A stretch of DNA of 64,000 bases from Enterobacteriaceae bacterium RIT693 (GCA_009668225.1 WJYK01000010.1:62001-126000), one strand, 5' to 3'; positions 24,853 to 37,200 are shown, counted from the stretch's first letter. The notes: generated from the sequence alone by a model not told the origin. Numbers and translations are program-made.

Positions 24853-24881
24853 TTGCATTTAGTGCAATACTGGCGTAGTAT
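24853..24881 (+). promoter_or_regulatory. Sigma-70 promoter for metY-rimP-nusA-infB
   Basis: TTGCAT (24853-24858) and TAGTAT (24876-24881) with a 17-base spacer and a GC-rich stretch just after the -10, typical of stringently controlled promoters. It lies 16 bases ahead of the metY tRNA. Confidence 0.7.
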
Positions 24882-24897
24882 TTGCCACGTTTTCGGA

Positions 24898-24974
<77 letters not shown>

Positions 24975-25102
24975 CTTTCCCTGAGAGTTGTTTTTCAAAT
25001 ATACTGTGAACACCAGTCGGTGCCTTCGCGAAGAATTTAGAAAAAAATTCTCCTGGACGGTGTCCGGGCCGCTGTTGCGGCATACAGGGTTCAGTTATAT
25101 AA

Positions 25103-25126
25103 AGCCCCGATTTATCGGGGTTTTTT
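25103..25126 (+). terminator. Terminator/attenuator between metY and rimP
   Basis: CCCCGAT/ATCGGGG stem with T6, within the 211-base leader before rimP. As the operon continues through it, partial read-through is expected. Confidence 0.8.
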
Positions 25127-25185
25127 GTTATCTGACTTTAGAATAACTGGGCTATATGCCCTTTTTTTATGTCTTGGGGGTGGGC

Positions 25186-25638
25186 TTGTCCACATTAGAG
25201 CAAAAATTAACAGAGATGATTTCAGCACCGGTCGAAGCACTGGGCTATGAACTTGTAGGCATCGAATTCGTTCGAGGTCGCACGTCTACGCTGCGCATCT
25301 ATATTGATAGTGAAGATGGCATCAATGTTGATGATTGTGCTGATGTCAGTCACCAGGTTAGTGCGGTCCTGGACGTAGAAGACCCCATCACTGTGGCGTA
25401 TAACCTGGAAGTGTCCTCACCTGGCCTCGATCGCCCGATGTTCACTGCAGAACACTACGTTCGCTTTAATGGCGAAGAAGTGAGCATTGTATTGCGTATG
25501 GCCGTGCAAAACCGTCGCAAATGGCAGGGTATTATTAAAGCCGTAGACGGTGAGATGATCACGGTAACGGTCGAAGGAAAAGACGAAGTGTTCGCGCTGA
25601 GCAACATCCAGAAAGCGAACCTGGTACCCCACTTTTAA
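25186..25638 (+). CDS. rimP: Ribosome maturation factor RimP
   Basis: Needed for 30S maturation. Start at TTG 25186 with GGGGG five bases upstream gives 150 residues, the E. coli length (S-T-L-E-Q-K-L...VPHF). GTG 25180 would add two residues and is less well placed. N-terminal alpha/beta domain with the conserved [14 protein letters not shown], then an SH3-like C-terminal domain ending [11 protein letters not shown]. It follows the metY attenuator and is 27 bases before nusA. Confidence 0.93.
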   Translation: MSTLEQKLTEMISAPVEALGYELVGIEFVRGRTSTLRIYIDSEDGINVDDCADVSHQVSAVLDVEDPITVAYNLEVSSPGLDRPMFTAEHYVRFNGEEVSIVLRMAVQNRRKWQGIIKAVDGEMITVTVEGKDEVFALSNIQKANLVPHF

Positions 25639-25665
25639 TAGTTTGGATTGAGGTGAAAACCCAGG

Positions 25666-27153
25666 ATGAACAAAGAAATTTTGGCTGTTGTTGAAGCAGT
25701 TTCCAACGAAAAATCGCTGCCGCGTGAGAAAATTTTCGAAGCGCTGGAAAGTGCGCTGGCAACGGCGACCAAGAAAAAATACGAGCAAGAAATTGACGTG
25801 CGCGTTGAAATCGACCGCAAAAGCGGTGATTTCGATACCTTCCGCCGTTGGGTTATCGTTGAAGAGGTGACCCAACCGACGCGTGAAATCACGTTGGAAG
25901 CGGCTCAGTTCGAAGATCCGGCCTTCACGGTTGGTGAATACGTTGAAGATCAGATTGAATCCGTGACCTTTGACCGTATCACCACCCAAACCGCCAAGCA
26001 GGTTATCGTGCAGAAAGTTCGCGAAGCCGAGCGTGCGATGGTGGTCGATCAGTTCCGTGAGCACGAAGGTGAGATTATCACCGGCGTGGTGAAAAAAGTT
26101 AACCGTGACAACATCGCTCTGGATCTCGGCAGCAATGCTGAAGCCGTGATTCTGCGTGAAGATATGCTGCCGCGCGAAAACTTCCGTCCGGGCGACCGTA
26201 TTCGTGGTGTTCTGTACGCAGTACGTCCTGAAGCTCGCGGTGCGCAACTGTTCGTTAGCCGCTCCAAACCTGAAATGCTGATCGAACTGTTCCGCATTGA
26301 AGTGCCGGAAATCGGTGAAGAAGTTATCGAGATTAAAGCCGCTGCACGCGATCCTGGCTCTCGCGCCAAAATCGCTGTGAAAACTAACGACAAGCGTATC
26401 GACCCGGTCGGGGCATGCGTTGGTATGCGTGGTGCACGCGTTCAGGCGGTTTCTACAGAGTTAGGCGGTGAGCGTATTGATATCGTGCTGTGGGACGACA
26501 ACCCGGCGCAGTTTGTTATCAACGCAATGGCACCGGCTGACGTAGCATCCATCGTTGTCGACGAAGACAAACATACGATGGATATCGCGGTAGAGGCAGG
26601 CAACCTGGCACAGGCCATCGGCCGTAACGGTCAGAACGTTCGCCTGGCATCACAGCTGAGCGGCTGGGAACTCAACGTCATGACCGTTGATGACCTGCAG
26701 GCTAAACATCAGGCTGAAGCGCATGCGGCTATTGATACCTTTACCAAGTACCTCGACATTGACGAGGATTTTGCCACCGTGTTGGTCGAAGAAGGTTTCT
26801 CCACGCTTGAAGAGTTGGCCTATGTGCCAATGAAAGAGCTGCTGGAAATCGACGGCCTTGATGAAGACACCGTGGAAGCATTACGCGATCGCGCTAAAAA
26901 CGCGCTCACCACACTGGCTCTGGCACAAGAAGAGAGCCTTGGCGATAAGAAACCAGCCGAGGATCTGCTGAACCTCGAAGGGATGGATCGCACGCTGGCC
27001 TTTAAACTGGCTGCTCGTGGTGTTAGCTCGCTGGAAGACCTTGCCGAGCAAGGTGTTGACGACCTGTCTGATATCGAAGGTTTAACGGATGAGAAAGCCG
27101 GTGAACTGATTATGGCAGCGCGTAACATTTGCTGGTTTGGCGGCGAAGCGTAA
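25666..27153 (+). CDS. nusA: Transcription termination/antitermination factor NusA
   Basis: Binds RNA polymerase and controls pausing, termination and rRNA antitermination. 495 residues as in E. coli. N-terminal polymerase-binding domain (about 1-130), S1 (about 135-200), two KH domains (about 200-345, with [12 protein letters not shown] and [13 protein letters not shown]), then two acidic repeats (about 350-495). Ribosome site AGGTG-like before ATG 25666. 24 bases before infB. Confidence 0.97.
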   Translation: MNKEILAVVEAVSNEKSLPREKIFEALESALATATKKKYEQEIDVRVEIDRKSGDFDTFRRWVIVEEVTQPTREITLEAAQFEDPAFTVGEYVEDQIESVTFDRITTQTAKQVIVQKVREAERAMVVDQFREHEGEIITGVVKKVNRDNIALDLGSNAEAVILREDMLPRENFRPGDRIRGVLYAVRPEARGAQLFVSRSKPEMLIELFRIEVPEIGEEVIEIKAAARDPGSRAKIAVKTNDKRIDPVGACVGMRGARVQAVSTELGGERIDIVLWDDNPAQFVINAMAPADVASIVVDEDKHTMDIAVEAGNLAQAIGRNGQNVRLASQLSGWELNVMTVDDLQAKHQAEAHAAIDTFTKYLDIDEDFATVLVEEGFSTLEELAYVPMKELLEIDGLDEDTVEALRDRAKNALTTLALAQEESLGDKKPAEDLLNLEGMDRTLAFKLAARGVSSLEDLAEQGVDDLSDIEGLTDEKAGELIMAARNICWFGGEA

Positions 27154-27177
27154 TAAACTGTAGCAGGAAGGAACAGC

Positions 27178-29868
27178 ATGACAGATGTAACCGTAAAAGC
27201 GCTGGCCGCAGAGATTCAGACCTCCGTGGACCGCCTGGTACAGCAATTTGCTGATGCAGGGATCCCGAAGTCTGCTGATGACTCCGTTTCGGCGCAAGAG
27301 AAACAAACGCTGCTGGCCCACCTGAACCGTGAACATGGCTCAGGCCCAGACAAGTTGACTTTACAGCGCAAAACGCGCAGTACTTTAAACATTCCAGGTA
27401 CCGGTGGGAAAAGTAAATCGGTACAAATCGAAGTCCGCAAGAAGCGCACCTTTGTGAAACGTGATCCGCAAGAGGCTGAACGCCTTGCCGCGGAAGAACA
27501 GGCGCAGCGTGAAGCGGAAGAGCAAGCCCAGCGTGAGGCAGAGGAAACTGCCAAACGTGCGGCACAAGAAAAAGCTAAGCGTGATGCTGAAGAACAAGCT
27601 AAGCGCGAAGCCGCTGATAAAGCGAAACGTGAAGCTGCGGAAAAAGACAAAGTGAGCAATCAACAAACTGACGATATGACGAAAACTGCCCAGGCCGATA
27701 AAGCCCGCCGTGAAGCTGAAGCTGCAGAGCTGAAGCGCAAAGCGGAAGAAGAAGCTCGTCGCAAACTCGAAGAAGAAGCACGTCGCGTAGCGGAAGAAGC
27801 CCGTAAAATGGCTGAAGCTAACGCAGGCGTGTGGGCCGAACAAGAGAAAGTGGAAGACGACAAGTCTGACTACCATGTCACCACTTCTCAGCATGCCCGC
27901 CAGGCTGAAGACGAAAACGACCGTGAAGTAGAAGGCGGGCGTGGTCGCGCTCGTACTACAACGGCTAAAGCTCCTCGCCAGAAAAAGGCAGGCGGCAAAC
28001 ACGGCGAATCTAAAGCTGACCGTGAAGAGGCTCGTGCAGCCGTTCGCGGTGGTAAAGGCAAGCGTAAGCCAAGCAGCCTGCAGCAGGGCTTCACCAAGCC
28101 TGCACAGGCGGTTAACCGTGATGTTGTGATCGGTGAAACCGTTACCGTTGCTGAACTGGCTAACAAAATGGCTGTTAAAGGCTCTCAGGTCATCAAAGCG
28201 ATGATGAAACTGGGCGCAATGGCAACCATTAACCAGGTCATCGATCAGGAAACCGCCCAGCTGGTTGCTGAGGAAATGGGTCACAAGGTTATCCTGCGTC
28301 GTGAAAACGAGCTGGAAGAGGCGGTAATGAGCGACCGTGATACCGGCGCTGCAACCGAAACTCGTGCTCCGGTTGTGACCATCATGGGCCACGTTGACCA
28401 CGGTAAAACCTCCCTGCTGGACTACATTCGTTCTACTAAGGTTGCCTCCGGTGAAGCGGGTGGTATTACCCAGCACATCGGTGCTTACCACGTAGAAACT
28501 GACAACGGCATGGTGACCTTCCTGGATACCCCGGGTCACGCAGCGTTTACTTCCATGCGTGCTCGTGGTGCTCAGGCGACGGATATCGTTGTTCTGGTTG
28601 TTGCGGCTGACGATGGCGTGATGCCACAAACTATCGAAGCTATCCAGCACGCGAAAGCGGCGCAGGTACCGGTAGTAGTCGCAGTGAACAAAATCGATAA
28701 ACCAGAAGCAGACCCGGATCGCGTTAAGCAGGAACTGTCCCAGTACGGCATCATGCCGGAAGAGTGGGGCGGCGAAAGCCAGTTCATCCACGTTTCTGCT
28801 AAAGCCGGTACCGGTATCGACGACCTGCTGGACGCTATCCTGCTGCAGGCTGAAGTTCTGGAACTGAAAGCCGTACGTAAAGGCATGGCAAGCGGCGTGG
28901 TTATCGAATCCTTCCTGGATAAAGGTCGCGGTCCGGTTGCTACCGTTCTGGTGCGTGAAGGTACCCTGAACAAGGGCGATATCGTACTGTGTGGCTTCGA
29001 GTATGGCCGCGTGCGTGCGATGCGTGACGAGATGGGCCGTGAAGTGACCGAAGCGGGTCCTTCGATCCCTGTTGAGATCCTTGGCCTGTCCGGCGTACCT
29101 GCCGCGGGTGACGAAGTGACCGTTGTTCGTGACGAGAAGAAAGCCCGTGAAGTTGCTCTGTATCGTCAGGGTAAATTCCGCGAAGTGAAACTGGCTCGTC
29201 AGCAGAAATCCAAACTGGAAAACATGTTCGCCAACATGACTGAAGGCGAAGTGTCCGAAGTGAACATCGTGCTGAAAGCCGACGTTCAGGGTTCTGTGGA
29301 AGCGATCAGCGACTCCCTGCTGAAACTGTCTACCGATGAAGTTAAAGTTAAAATCATCGGTTCCGGCGTGGGCGGGATCACCGAGACTGACGCTACGCTG
29401 GCAGCAGCATCCAACGCCATCCTGGTAGGCTTCAACGTCCGTGCCGACGCTTCTGCGCGCCGCGTGATTGAAGCGGAAAGCCTGGATCTGCGCTACTACT
29501 CCGTCATCTATCATCTGATTGATGAAGTAAAAGCGGCGATGAGCGGCATGCTGTCTCCTGAGCTGAAACAGCAGATCCTCGGCCTGGCCGAAGTTCGCGA
29601 TGTGTTTAAATCACCGAAGTTTGGTGCCATCGCAGGTTGTATGGTCACCGAGGGTGTGGTCAAACGTCATAACCCAATCCGCGTACTGCGCGACAACGTA
29701 GTTATCTATGAAGGCGAGCTGGAATCCCTGCGTCGCTTTAAAGATGATGCTAACGAAGTCCGTAACGGTATGGAATGTGGTATCGGCGTTAAGAACTACA
29801 ACGACGTGCGCGTGGGCGATATGATCGAAGTCTTCGAAATTATCGAGATCAAGCGTACCATCTCCTGA
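27178..29868 (+). CDS. infB: Translation initiation factor IF-2
   Basis: GTPase that places fMet-tRNA on the 30S subunit and promotes subunit joining. 896 residues against 890 in E. coli. A long charged Ala/Glu/Lys/Arg region (about 100-230) precedes the G domain, with GHVDHGKT at 404-411, DTPGH and NKID, then the IF2-specific domains to the fMet-binding C-terminus. Internal in-frame starts, GTG 27652 (residue 159) and ATG 27676 (residue 167), match the two shorter IF2 forms of E. coli. Confidence 0.97.
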   Translation: MTDVTVKALAAEIQTSVDRLVQQFADAGIPKSADDSVSAQEKQTLLAHLNREHGSGPDKLTLQRKTRSTLNIPGTGGKSKSVQIEVRKKRTFVKRDPQEAERLAAEEQAQREAEEQAQREAEETAKRAAQEKAKRDAEEQAKREAADKAKREAAEKDKVSNQQTDDMTKTAQADKARREAEAAELKRKAEEEARRKLEEEARRVAEEARKMAEANAGVWAEQEKVEDDKSDYHVTTSQHARQAEDENDREVEGGRGRARTTTAKAPRQKKAGGKHGESKADREEARAAVRGGKGKRKPSSLQQGFTKPAQAVNRDVVIGETVTVAELANKMAVKGSQVIKAMMKLGAMATINQVIDQETAQLVAEEMGHKVILRRENELEEAVMSDRDTGAATETRAPVVTIMGHVDHGKTSLLDYIRSTKVASGEAGGITQHIGAYHVETDNGMVTFLDTPGHAAFTSMRARGAQATDIVVLVVAADDGVMPQTIEAIQHAKAAQVPVVVAVNKIDKPEADPDRVKQELSQYGIMPEEWGGESQFIHVSAKAGTGIDDLLDAILLQAEVLELKAVRKGMASGVVIESFLDKGRGPVATVLVREGTLNKGDIVLCGFEYGRVRAMRDEMGREVTEAGPSIPVEILGLSGVPAAGDEVTVVRDEKKAREVALYRQGKFREVKLARQQKSKLENMFANMTEGEVSEVNIVLKADVQGSVEAISDSLLKLSTDEVKVKIIGSGVGGITETDATLAAASNAILVGFNVRADASARRVIEAESLDLRYYSVIYHLIDEVKAAMSGMLSPELKQQILGLAEVRDVFKSPKFGAIAGCMVTEGVVKRHNPIRVLRDNVVIYEGELESLRRFKDDANEVRNGMECGIGVKNYNDVRVGDMIEVFEIIEIKRTIS

Positions 29869-29893
29869 TAGCTATACCGCATCAACTATCTTA

Positions 29894-29917
29894 GGGGGGC
29901 CGTGTGCCCCCCGTTTT
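29894..29917 (+). terminator. Weak hairpin between infB and rbfA
   Basis: GGGGGGC/GCCCCCC stem followed by GTTTT. A partial terminator or an mRNA processing site; T run is short. Confidence 0.4.
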
Positions 29918-29933
29918 GTCTGGAGAAATTATT

Positions 29934-30335
29934 ATGGCGAAAGAATTTGGTCGCTCGCAGCGCGTTTCTCAGGAATTGCAGAAAGAAATTGCCATTATCC
30001 TGCAGCGTGAAATTAAAGACCCGCGTCTGGGTATGATGACCACCGTCTCCGGTGTTGAAATCTCCCGTGACCTGGCCTATGCCAAAGTTTTCGTAACGTT
30101 CCTGAACGATAAAGACGAAGAAGCCATCAAAGAAGGCATCAAAGTTCTGCAGGACGCGTCTGGCTATATCCGCACTTTGGTTGGTAAGGCAATGCGTTTG
30201 CGCATCGTGCCGGAGCTGACCTTCTTCTACGATAACTCGCTGGTTGAAGGGATGCGCATGTCTAACCTGGTTTCCAATGTCATCCGTCATGATGACGAGC
30301 GTCGCGTGAATACGGACGACAGCAAGGAGGATTGA
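29934..30335 (+). CDS. rbfA: 30S ribosome-binding factor RbfA
   Basis: Cold-shock-linked factor for 16S rRNA 5'-end maturation. ATG 29934 (M-A-K-E-F-G) gives 133 residues as in E. coli; TGGAGAA precedes it. One KH-type domain with an Ala kink in place of the GxxG loop ([17 protein letters not shown]). Its TGA overlaps the ATG of truB by one base, so the two are translationally coupled. Confidence 0.96.
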   Translation: MAKEFGRSQRVSQELQKEIAIILQREIKDPRLGMMTTVSGVEISRDLAYAKVFVTFLNDKDEEAIKEGIKVLQDASGYIRTLVGKAMRLRIVPELTFFYDNSLVEGMRMSNLVSNVIRHDDERRVNTDDSKED

Positions 30336-31279
30336 TGAGTCGTCCTCGTCGTCGTGGTCGTGATATTCATGGTGTACTGTTGCTGGACAAGCCTCAGGGG
30401 CTCTCTTCCAACGATGCACTACAAAAAGTAAAGCGCCTTTATAACGCGAATCGCGCGGGCCATACCGGTGCGCTGGATCCGCTGGCGACCGGGATGTTGC
30501 CAATCTGCCTCGGTGAAGCAACGAAGTTCTCCCAATATCTGCTGGACTCCGACAAGCGTTATCGCGTGATTGCTAAACTTGGGCAGCGTACCGACACTTC
30601 TGATGCCGACGGCATTGTCGTTCAGGAACGCCCGGTTAACTTTAGCGCCGGACAGCTTGCTGCCGCGCTGGAGACTTTCCGCGGGGACACCGAGCAGGTT
30701 CCATCGATGTATTCTGCGCTCAAGCATCAGGGCAAGCCCCTGTACGAATATGCGCGCGCGGGTATTGAGGTTGAACGTGAAGCTCGACCAATCACGGTGT
30801 ATGAACTGCTGTTTATTCGCCATGAAGGGGATGAACTGGAGCTGGAGGTTCACTGTTCTAAGGGAACGTACATCCGTACGATCGTTGACGATCTCGGTGA
30901 AAAACTTGGCTGCGGCGCGCATGTTATTTTCCTGCGTCGCCTGGCGGTAAGTAAATATCCGATTGAGCGCATGGTCACTCTGGAACAGCTTAATGAGCTG
31001 GTCGAGCAGGCACACCGGCAGGAGGTCGAGCCTGCAGAACTGTTGGATCCGCTGCTGATGCCAATGGACAGCCCCGCCTCAGATTTCCCGCTGGTGAACT
31101 TGCTGCCAGAGGTTGCCGTTTATTTTAAAAACGGCAATCCGGTACGCGCTGCGGGTGTTCAGGCTGAAGGCCTGGTGCGCGTTACCGAAGGCGAAGAGCA
31201 GAAATTTATCGGTATGGGGATAATCGATGACGAGGGCCGGGTTGCTCCGCGCCGTCTGGTCGTCGAATATCCCGTCTGA
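30335..31279 (+). CDS. truB: tRNA pseudouridine-55 synthase TruB
   Basis: Forms pseudouridine 55 in the T loop of most tRNAs and acts as a tRNA chaperone. 314 residues as in E. coli, from ATG 30335 after GGAGG. Catalytic Asp48 lies in [14 protein letters not shown]-terminal catalytic domain (about 1-250) and a C-terminal PUA-like domain with [10 protein letters not shown] and [15 protein letters not shown]. Overlap TGATG with rbfA. Confidence 0.97.
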   Translation: MSRPRRRGRDIHGVLLLDKPQGLSSNDALQKVKRLYNANRAGHTGALDPLATGMLPICLGEATKFSQYLLDSDKRYRVIAKLGQRTDTSDADGIVVQERPVNFSAGQLAAALETFRGDTEQVPSMYSALKHQGKPLYEYARAGIEVEREARPITVYELLFIRHEGDELELEVHCSKGTYIRTIVDDLGEKLGCGAHVIFLRRLAVSKYPIERMVTLEQLNELVEQAHRQEVEPAELLDPLLMPMDSPASDFPLVNLLPEVAVYFKNGNPVRAAGVQAEGLVRVTEGEEQKFIGMGIIDDEGRVAPRRLVVEYPV

Positions 31280-31293
31280 CTTTTGCCGCTATC

Positions 31294-31322
31294 TTGCGGT
31301 AAAAGAGCGCTACAGGTAAAAT
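31294..31322 (+). promoter_or_regulatory. Probable sigma-70 promoter for rpsO
   Basis: TTGCGG (31294-31299) and TAAAAT (31317-31322) with a 17-base spacer, just after truB and about 105 bases before the rpsO start. Matches the place of the main rpsO promoter in E. coli. Confidence 0.55.
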
Positions 31323-31385
31323 AGCGCGGCTTAACGACTGGCCGATTGTTTAACAACGGGTTCAGTCGTGCACTGGGGTTGCTGA

Positions 31386-31703
<318 letters not shown>

Positions 31704-31719
31704 TTCTTGCGAGTTTCAG

Positions 31720-31748
31720 AAAAAGGGGCCTGTAAGGGCCCCTTTTTT
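31720..31748 (+). terminator. Intrinsic terminator between rpsO and pnp
   Basis: AAAAGGGGCC/GGCCCCTTTT with a six-base loop and T6. In E. coli t1 at this place is leaky and lets rpsO-pnp read-through occur. Confidence 0.85.
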
Positions 31749-31812
31749 CAACCAGACGGCAGCAATTCTATGGAAACTAATGTATTGTTGCTGAGTGTGA
31801 TCTTTATTGCAG

Positions 31813-31880
31813 AGGTTCGCGCGGCTAATGAGAGGCTTTACCCGTAGGGACGGGTTAGGGTTGTCATTAGTCGCGAGGAT
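31813..31880 (+). promoter_or_regulatory. pnp leader hairpin (RNase III processing site)
   Basis: Long stem pairing GGCTAATGA near 31823-31831 with TCATTAGTCGCGA at 31864-31876, enclosing a smaller hairpin around ACCCGTAGGGACGGGT. In E. coli RNase III cuts the equivalent hairpin and PNPase then degrades the product to repress its own synthesis. Confidence 0.65.
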
Positions 31881-31950
31881 GTGATGAAGATCTGGTACCA
31901 ACGGCGGCGCGTGAAGCCACGTGCTGCCCGTCATTTTAAAGGATCTTATC

Positions 31951-34080
31951 TTGCTAAATCCGATCGTTCGTAAATTCCAGTATGGTCAGCATACGGTCAC
32001 GCTTGAGACCGGCATGATGGCTCGCCAGGCTACCGCTGCTGTGATGGTAAGCATGGATGACACCGCGGTATTCGTTACCGTTGTGGGCCAGAAAAAAGCC
32101 AAACCAGGCCAGGACTTCTTCCCGCTGACCGTTAACTACCAGGAGCGTACCTACGCTGCTGGCCGTATCCCAGGTAGCTTCTTCCGTCGTGAAGGCCGTC
32201 CAAGCGAAGGCGAAACCCTGATCGCGCGTCTGATTGACCGCCCGGTTCGCCCGCTGTTCCCGGAAGGTTTCGTCAACGAAGTGCAGGTTATTGCGACCGT
32301 TGTTTCCGTAAACCCACAGGTACACCCTGATATCGTTGCCATGATTGGCGCATCTGCTGCGCTGAGCCTGTCCGGTATTCCGTTCAACGGCCCAATCGGT
32401 TCCGCTCGTGTTGGTTACATCAATGACCAGTATGTGCTGAACCCGACCGCTGAAGAGCTGAAAACCAGCAAGCTGGACCTGGTTGTTGCCGGTACCGAAA
32501 GCGCAGTACTGATGGTTGAATCCGAAGCTGAACTGCTGAGCGAAGACCAGATGCTGGGCGCCGTAGTCTTCGGTCACGATCAGCAGCAGATTGTTATCAA
32601 GGAAATCAACGCACTGGTTGCTGAAGCCGGCAAACCGCGCTGGGACTGGCAGCCAGAAGCAGTAAACGAAGCGCTGAATGCTCGCGTTGCTGCACTGGCA
32701 GAATCCCGCCTGAGCGATGCTTACCGCATCACTGAGAAACAACAACGTTATGCTCAGGTTGACGTCATCAAAGCGGACGTTATTGCAACCCTGACCGCAG
32801 AAGACGAATCTCTGGATGCTGGCGAACTGTCTGACATTCTGCACGCTATCGAGAAAAACGTTGTTCGTAGCCGTATTCTGGCGGGCGAACTGCGCATCGA
32901 TGGCCGTGAAAAAGACATGATTCGTGGTCTGGACGTGCGTACTGGCGTTCTGCCGCGTACTCACGGTTCTGCGCTGTTCACCCGTGGCGAAACTCAGGCG
33001 CTGGTTACCGCGACTCTGGGTACCGCACGTGATGCGCAGAATCTGGATGAGCTGATGGGCGAGCGTACTGACAGCTTCCTGTTCCACTACAACTTCCCTC
33101 CGTACTCCGTGGGTGAGACCGGGATGGTGGGTTCGCCTAAGCGTCGTGAAATTGGTCACGGTCGTCTGGCGAAACGTGGTGTGCTGGCCGTTATGCCAGA
33201 AGCTGATAAATTCCCGTACACCGTTCGTGTGGTTTCTGAAATCACTGAATCTAACGGTTCTTCTTCCATGGCTTCCGTGTGTGGTGCTTCTCTGGCACTG
33301 ATGGACGCTGGTGTGCCGATCAAAGCCGCCGTGGCGGGTATCGCGATGGGCCTGGTGAAAGAAGGCGACAACTTTGTTGTTCTGTCCGATATTCTGGGTG
33401 ACGAAGATCACCTGGGCGATATGGACTTTAAAGTTGCCGGTAGCCGCGAAGGTATCTCTGCGCTGCAGATGGATATCAAAATCGAAGGCATCACCCGCGA
33501 AATCATGCAGGAGGCTCTGAACCAGGCTAAGGGTGCGCGTCTGCACATTCTGGGCGTGATGGAACAGGCTATTGATGCACCGCGTGGCGACATTTCTGAA
33601 TTTGCTCCACGTATTCACACCATCAAAATCAACCCAGACAAGATCAAAGACGTGATCGGTAAGGGCGGGGCTGTGATTCGTGCGCTGACCGAAGAAACCG
33701 GCACCACAATCGAAATCGAAGATGACGGTACCGTGAAAATCGCAGCGACCGACGGTGATAAAGCGAAACACGCTATCCGCCGTATCGAAGAGATCACCGC
33801 TGAAATCGAAGTGGGCCGTATCTATAACGGTAAGGTCACTCGTATCGTTGATTTCGGTGCGTTTGTTGCCATCGGTGGTGGTAAAGAAGGTCTGGTTCAC
33901 ATCTCTCAAATCGCTGACAAGCGCGTAGAGAAAGTGACTGATTACCTGCAGATGGGTCAGGAAGTTCCGGTGAAAGTACTGGAAGTTGACCGTCAGGGCC
34001 GCGTCCGTTTAAGCATTAAAGAAGCAACCGAGCAGTCTCCAGCAGAAGATGCAGCACCGGCTGCGCCAGAAGCTGAGTAA
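31951..34080 (+). CDS. pnp: Polyribonucleotide nucleotidyltransferase (PNPase)
   Basis: Phosphorolytic 3'-5' exoribonuclease, also part of the RNA degradosome. TTG 31951 with AAGGATC seven bases upstream gives 709 residues (M-L-N-P-I-V-R-K); E. coli uses the same TTG and has 711. Two RNase PH cores (about 1-200 and 310-540), an alpha domain between, KH (about 550-610, [11 protein letters not shown]) and S1 (about 620-690). The acidic Ala/Pro-rich tail differs slightly from E. coli. Confidence 0.97.
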   Translation: MLNPIVRKFQYGQHTVTLETGMMARQATAAVMVSMDDTAVFVTVVGQKKAKPGQDFFPLTVNYQERTYAAGRIPGSFFRREGRPSEGETLIARLIDRPVRPLFPEGFVNEVQVIATVVSVNPQVHPDIVAMIGASAALSLSGIPFNGPIGSARVGYINDQYVLNPTAEELKTSKLDLVVAGTESAVLMVESEAELLSEDQMLGAVVFGHDQQQIVIKEINALVAEAGKPRWDWQPEAVNEALNARVAALAESRLSDAYRITEKQQRYAQVDVIKADVIATLTAEDESLDAGELSDILHAIEKNVVRSRILAGELRIDGREKDMIRGLDVRTGVLPRTHGSALFTRGETQALVTATLGTARDAQNLDELMGERTDSFLFHYNFPPYSVGETGMVGSPKRREIGHGRLAKRGVLAVMPEADKFPYTVRVVSEITESNGSSSMASVCGASLALMDAGVPIKAAVAGIAMGLVKEGDNFVVLSDILGDEDHLGDMDFKVAGSREGISALQMDIKIEGITREIMQEALNQAKGARLHILGVMEQAIDAPRGDISEFAPRIHTIKINPDKIKDVIGKGGAVIRALTEETGTTIEIEDDGTVKIAATDGDKAKHAIRRIEEITAEIEVGRIYNGKVTRIVDFGAFVAIGGGKEGLVHISQIADKRVEKVTDYLQMGQEVPVKVLEVDRQGRVRLSIKEATEQSPAEDAAPAAPEAE

Positions 34081-34093
34081 GGTTTGCCAATTA

Positions 34094-34126
34094 AGCTCTC
34101 CATGGTGACATGGAGAGCTGTTTGTT
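34094..34126 (+). terminator. Terminator after pnp
   Basis: Eleven-base perfect stem AGCTCTCCATG/CATGGAGAGCT with a GTGA loop, followed by GTTTGTT. Confidence 0.7.
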
Positions 34127-34197
34127 ACGGGACAGGATGTCTCGTTTGCAGCCGGGGGACAGGACGTTCATCCATTTGTTGTGTTCGGGAGTAGGAA

Positions 34198-35082
34198 ATG
34201 AAGCCTTTTTTGCGCTGGTGTTTCGTTGCGACAGCTATCACGCTGGCCGGATGCAGCAACTCTGCCTGGCGTAAGAACGAAGTATTAGCGGTGCCACTGC
34301 AGCCTACGCTGCAGCAGGAAGTGATTCTGGCACGCATGGAACAAATACTTGCCAGTCGGGCTTTAACCGATGACGAACGCGCACAGCTTTTATATGAGCG
34401 CGGAGTGTTGTATGATAGTCTCGGTCTGAGGGCTTTGGCGCGGAATGATTTTTCACAAGCGCTGGCCATCCGTCCCGATATGCCTGAAGTATTCAATTAC
34501 TTAGGCATTTATTTAACGCAGGCAGGCAATTTTGATGCTGCCTATGAAGCGTTTGATTCTGTACTTGAGCTTGATCCAACTTACAACTACGCGCACTTAA
34601 ATCGCGGTATCGCCCTCTATTACGGTGGCCGTTATCGTTTAGCGCAAGATGATCTGCTGGCGTTTTATCAAGACGATCCCAACGATCCTTTCCGTAGCCT
34701 GTGGCTCTATATTGCTGAACGCAATCTGGACGAAAAACAGGCCAAAGTGGCGCTACAACAGCGTCTCGAGAAATCGGATAAAGAACAATGGGGATGGAAC
34801 ATTGTCGAGTTCTACCTGGGCAACATTAGCGAAAAAGAGCTAATGGAACGCCTCAAGGCGGACGCAACGGATAACACCTCGCTCGCTGAGCATCTCAGTG
34901 AAACCAACTTCTATTTAGGTAAGTACTACCTAAGTCTGGGGGATAAGGACAGCGCTAAGGCACTGTTCAAGTTAGCGGTTGCTAACAACGTACACAACTA
35001 CGTTGAGCATCGTTATGCATTGTTGGAATTAGCGCTCTTGGGCCAGGAGCAAGATGACCTGGCAGAATCGGACCAGCAATAG
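34198..35082 (+). CDS. nlpI: Outer-membrane TPR lipoprotein NlpI
   Basis: Lipoprotein adaptor that delivers murein endopeptidases such as MepS to the Prc protease. 294 residues as in E. coli. Signal peptide with lipobox LAGC (lipid Cys19) and Ser next, then TPR repeats (about 62-200: [51 protein letters not shown]). It stands between pnp and deaD, as in E. coli. A ribosome site GGGAGTAGG precedes ATG 34198. Confidence 0.96.
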   Translation: MKPFLRWCFVATAITLAGCSNSAWRKNEVLAVPLQPTLQQEVILARMEQILASRALTDDERAQLLYERGVLYDSLGLRALARNDFSQALAIRPDMPEVFNYLGIYLTQAGNFDAAYEAFDSVLELDPTYNYAHLNRGIALYYGGRYRLAQDDLLAFYQDDPNDPFRSLWLYIAERNLDEKQAKVALQQRLEKSDKEQWGWNIVEFYLGNISEKELMERLKADATDNTSLAEHLSETNFYLGKYYLSLGDKDSAKALFKLAVANNVHNYVEHRYALLELALLGQEQDDLAESDQQ

Positions 35083-35192
35083 CTGACGAACAACGATCGT
35101 CCCATACACTTTTTAACTAAAGTCATCACCTTCGCGGGTGAGGGCGTTTTTGTTCGTTAATCAATCAAATTTGAGCCGGTTCACACTTTTCA

Positions 35193-35270
35193 ATGAAAAT
35201 TGCAGATCAATTTCACGATGAGTTACGTAGACTGGCCGCCATCAATGAGGCACATGTACTACATGACTGA
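35193..35270 (+). CDS. yrbN: Leader peptide YrbN overlapping the deaD start
   Basis: 25-codon ORF beginning [18 protein letters not shown] and ending in LHD-stop, close to the 26-residue YrbN known upstream of deaD in E. coli. Its stop (35268-35270) lies eight bases inside deaD and in another frame, so ribosomes ending yrbN could restart at deaD ATG 35263. No function of its own is known. The overlap with deaD leader reading frames explains why longer deaD starts exist nearby. Confidence 0.75.
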   Translation: MKIADQFHDELRRLAAINEAHVLHD

Positions 35271-37200
35271 TATCATCGAAACCACTTTTTCTGATCTGGG
35301 GCTGCATGCCTCCATCATTCAGGCTCTTAACGACCTGGGCTACGAAAAGCCATCACCAATCCAGGCAGAGTGTATCCCACATCTGCTGAATGGCCGTGAC
35401 GTTCTGGGTATGGCCCAGACCGGTAGCGGTAAAACTGCAGCGTTCTCCCTGCCGCTGCTGAACAACCTCGATCCTGAGCTGAAAGCACCGCAGATTCTGG
35501 TGCTGGCGCCGACCCGCGAACTGGCGGTTCAGGTTGCTGAAGCCATGACGGATTTCTCTAAACATATGCACGGTGTGAACGTTGTTGCCCTTTACGGCGG
35601 CCAGCGTTATGACGTGCAGCTGCGCGCTCTGCGTCAGGGACCACAGATTGTTGTCGGTACCCCAGGGCGTCTGCTTGACCACCTGAAGCGCGGTACGCTG
35701 AACCTGTCCGGCCTGAAAGGTCTGGTACTGGATGAAGCGGATGAGATGCTGCGTATGGGCTTCATCGAAGACGTTGAAACCATCATGGCGCAGATCCCGG
35801 CTGAACATCAGACCGCGCTGTTCTCCGCTACCATGCCGGAAGCTATCCGTCGCATTACCCGTCGCTTCATGAAAGATCCTCAGGAAGTGCGCATTCAGTC
35901 CAGCGTCACCACTCGTCCTGACATCAGCCAGAGCTTCTGGTCTGTTTACGGCATGCGCAAAAACGAAGCACTGGTTCGTTTCCTGGAAGCGGAAGACTTT
36001 GATGCAGCTATCATCTTCGTGCGCACCAAAAACGCGACCCTGGAAGTGGCTGAAGCGCTGGAGCGCAGCGGTTATAACAGCGCCGCGCTGAACGGTGACA
36101 TGAACCAGGCGCTGCGTGAGCAGACCCTGGAGCGCCTGAAAGATGGTCGTCTGGACATCCTGATCGCGACCGACGTTGCGGCCCGTGGCCTGGACGTTGA
36201 GCGTATCAGCCTGGTTGTTAACTACGACATTCCGATGGACTCCGAGTCTTACGTTCACCGTATCGGTCGTACCGGTCGTGCTGGCCGTGCTGGTCGTGCG
36301 CTGCTGTTCGTTGAGAACCGTGAACGCCGTCTGCTGCGCAACATCGAGCGCACCATGAAGCTGACTATCCCTGAAGTAGAGCTGCCAAACGCAGATCTGC
36401 TGAGCGAACGTCGTCTGGCTAAATTCGCCGCTAAAGTCCAGCAGCAGCTGGAAAGCAGCGATCTGGATCAGTACCGTGGTCTGCTGGCAAAAATTCAGCC
36501 TTCTGCTGAAGAAGAGCTGGATATCGAAACGCTGGCTGCAGCCCTGCTGAAAATGGCTCAGGGTGAGCGCCCACTGATTCTGCCGCCAGATGCACCAATG
36601 CGCCCACGTCGCGAATTCAAAGAGCGTGACGATCGTTTCGAACGTCGCGGCGACCGTAATGACCGTGGCCCTCGTGGCGACCGTCCAGAGCGCGGTGGTG
36701 AAGATCGTCCACGTCGCGAGCGTCGCGATGCAGGCGATATGGAACTGTACCGTATTGAAGTGGGCCGTGATGATGGCGTTGAAGTTCGTCACATCGTTGG
36801 CGCTATCGCTAACGAAGGTGATATCAGCAGCCGCTACATCGGTAACATCAAGCTGTTCGGGACCCACTCCACCATCGAGCTGCCGAAAGGCATGCCGGGT
36901 GAGGTTCTGCAGCACTTTACCCGCACGCGTATTCTGAACAAGCCGATGAATATGCAGCTGCTGGGTGATGCGCAGCCTCGTCCAGAGCGCAGCGGTGAAC
37001 GCCGTGGCGGTCCTGGCCGTGAAGGTGGTCGTGGTTTCGGCGGCGAACGTCGTGAAGGCGGTCGTGGTCCACGTCGTGAAGGCGCTGGTGCCGCTGCCGG
37101 GGCTGGCCGTAGCTTCAGCGGTGAGCGCCGTGAAGGTGGCCGTGGCCCGCGTCGTGAAGACGGTGCCGCAACCGCACGTCGTCGCTTCGGTGATGCATAA
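35263..37200 (+). CDS. deaD: Cold-shock DEAD-box RNA helicase DeaD (CsdA)
   Basis: ATP-dependent RNA helicase for 50S assembly and mRNA decay in the cold. Start at ATG 35263 (M-T-D-I-I-E-T-T-F) matches the E. coli protein start; 645 residues. Upstream in-frame ATGs (35200-35256) read through the yrbN region. Motifs: Q motif, [35 protein letters not shown]; then the RNA-binding domain (about 480-560) and an Arg/Gly-rich disordered tail with repeated GERREGGRG units. Probably coupled to yrbN. Confidence 0.95.
   Translation: MTDIIETTFSDLGLHASIIQALNDLGYEKPSPIQAECIPHLLNGRDVLGMAQTGSGKTAAFSLPLLNNLDPELKAPQILVLAPTRELAVQVAEAMTDFSKHMHGVNVVALYGGQRYDVQLRALRQGPQIVVGTPGRLLDHLKRGTLNLSGLKGLVLDEADEMLRMGFIEDVETIMAQIPAEHQTALFSATMPEAIRRITRRFMKDPQEVRIQSSVTTRPDISQSFWSVYGMRKNEALVRFLEAEDFDAAIIFVRTKNATLEVAEALERSGYNSAALNGDMNQALREQTLERLKDGRLDILIATDVAARGLDVERISLVVNYDIPMDSESYVHRIGRTGRAGRAGRALLFVENRERRLLRNIERTMKLTIPEVELPNADLLSERRLAKFAAKVQQQLESSDLDQYRGLLAKIQPSAEEELDIETLAAALLKMAQGERPLILPPDAPMRPRREFKERDDRFERRGDRNDRGPRGDRPERGGEDRPRRERRDAGDMELYRIEVGRDDGVEVRHIVGAIANEGDISSRYIGNIKLFGTHSTIELPKGMPGEVLQHFTRTRILNKPMNMQLLGDAQPRPERSGERRGGPGREGGRGFGGERREGGRGPRREGAGAAAGAGRSFSGERREGGRGPRREDGAATARRRFGDA

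Noticed and set aside
27385-29514. 709-codon ORF antisense to infB
   Set aside because: It lies fully inside infB, has no family resemblance, and arises because the strongly biased codons of infB avoid stops in this antisense frame.
31954-33909. 651-codon ORF antisense to pnp
   Set aside because: Same cause: mirror of a highly expressed gene; composition (many His, Asn, Phe) is typical of antisense frames.
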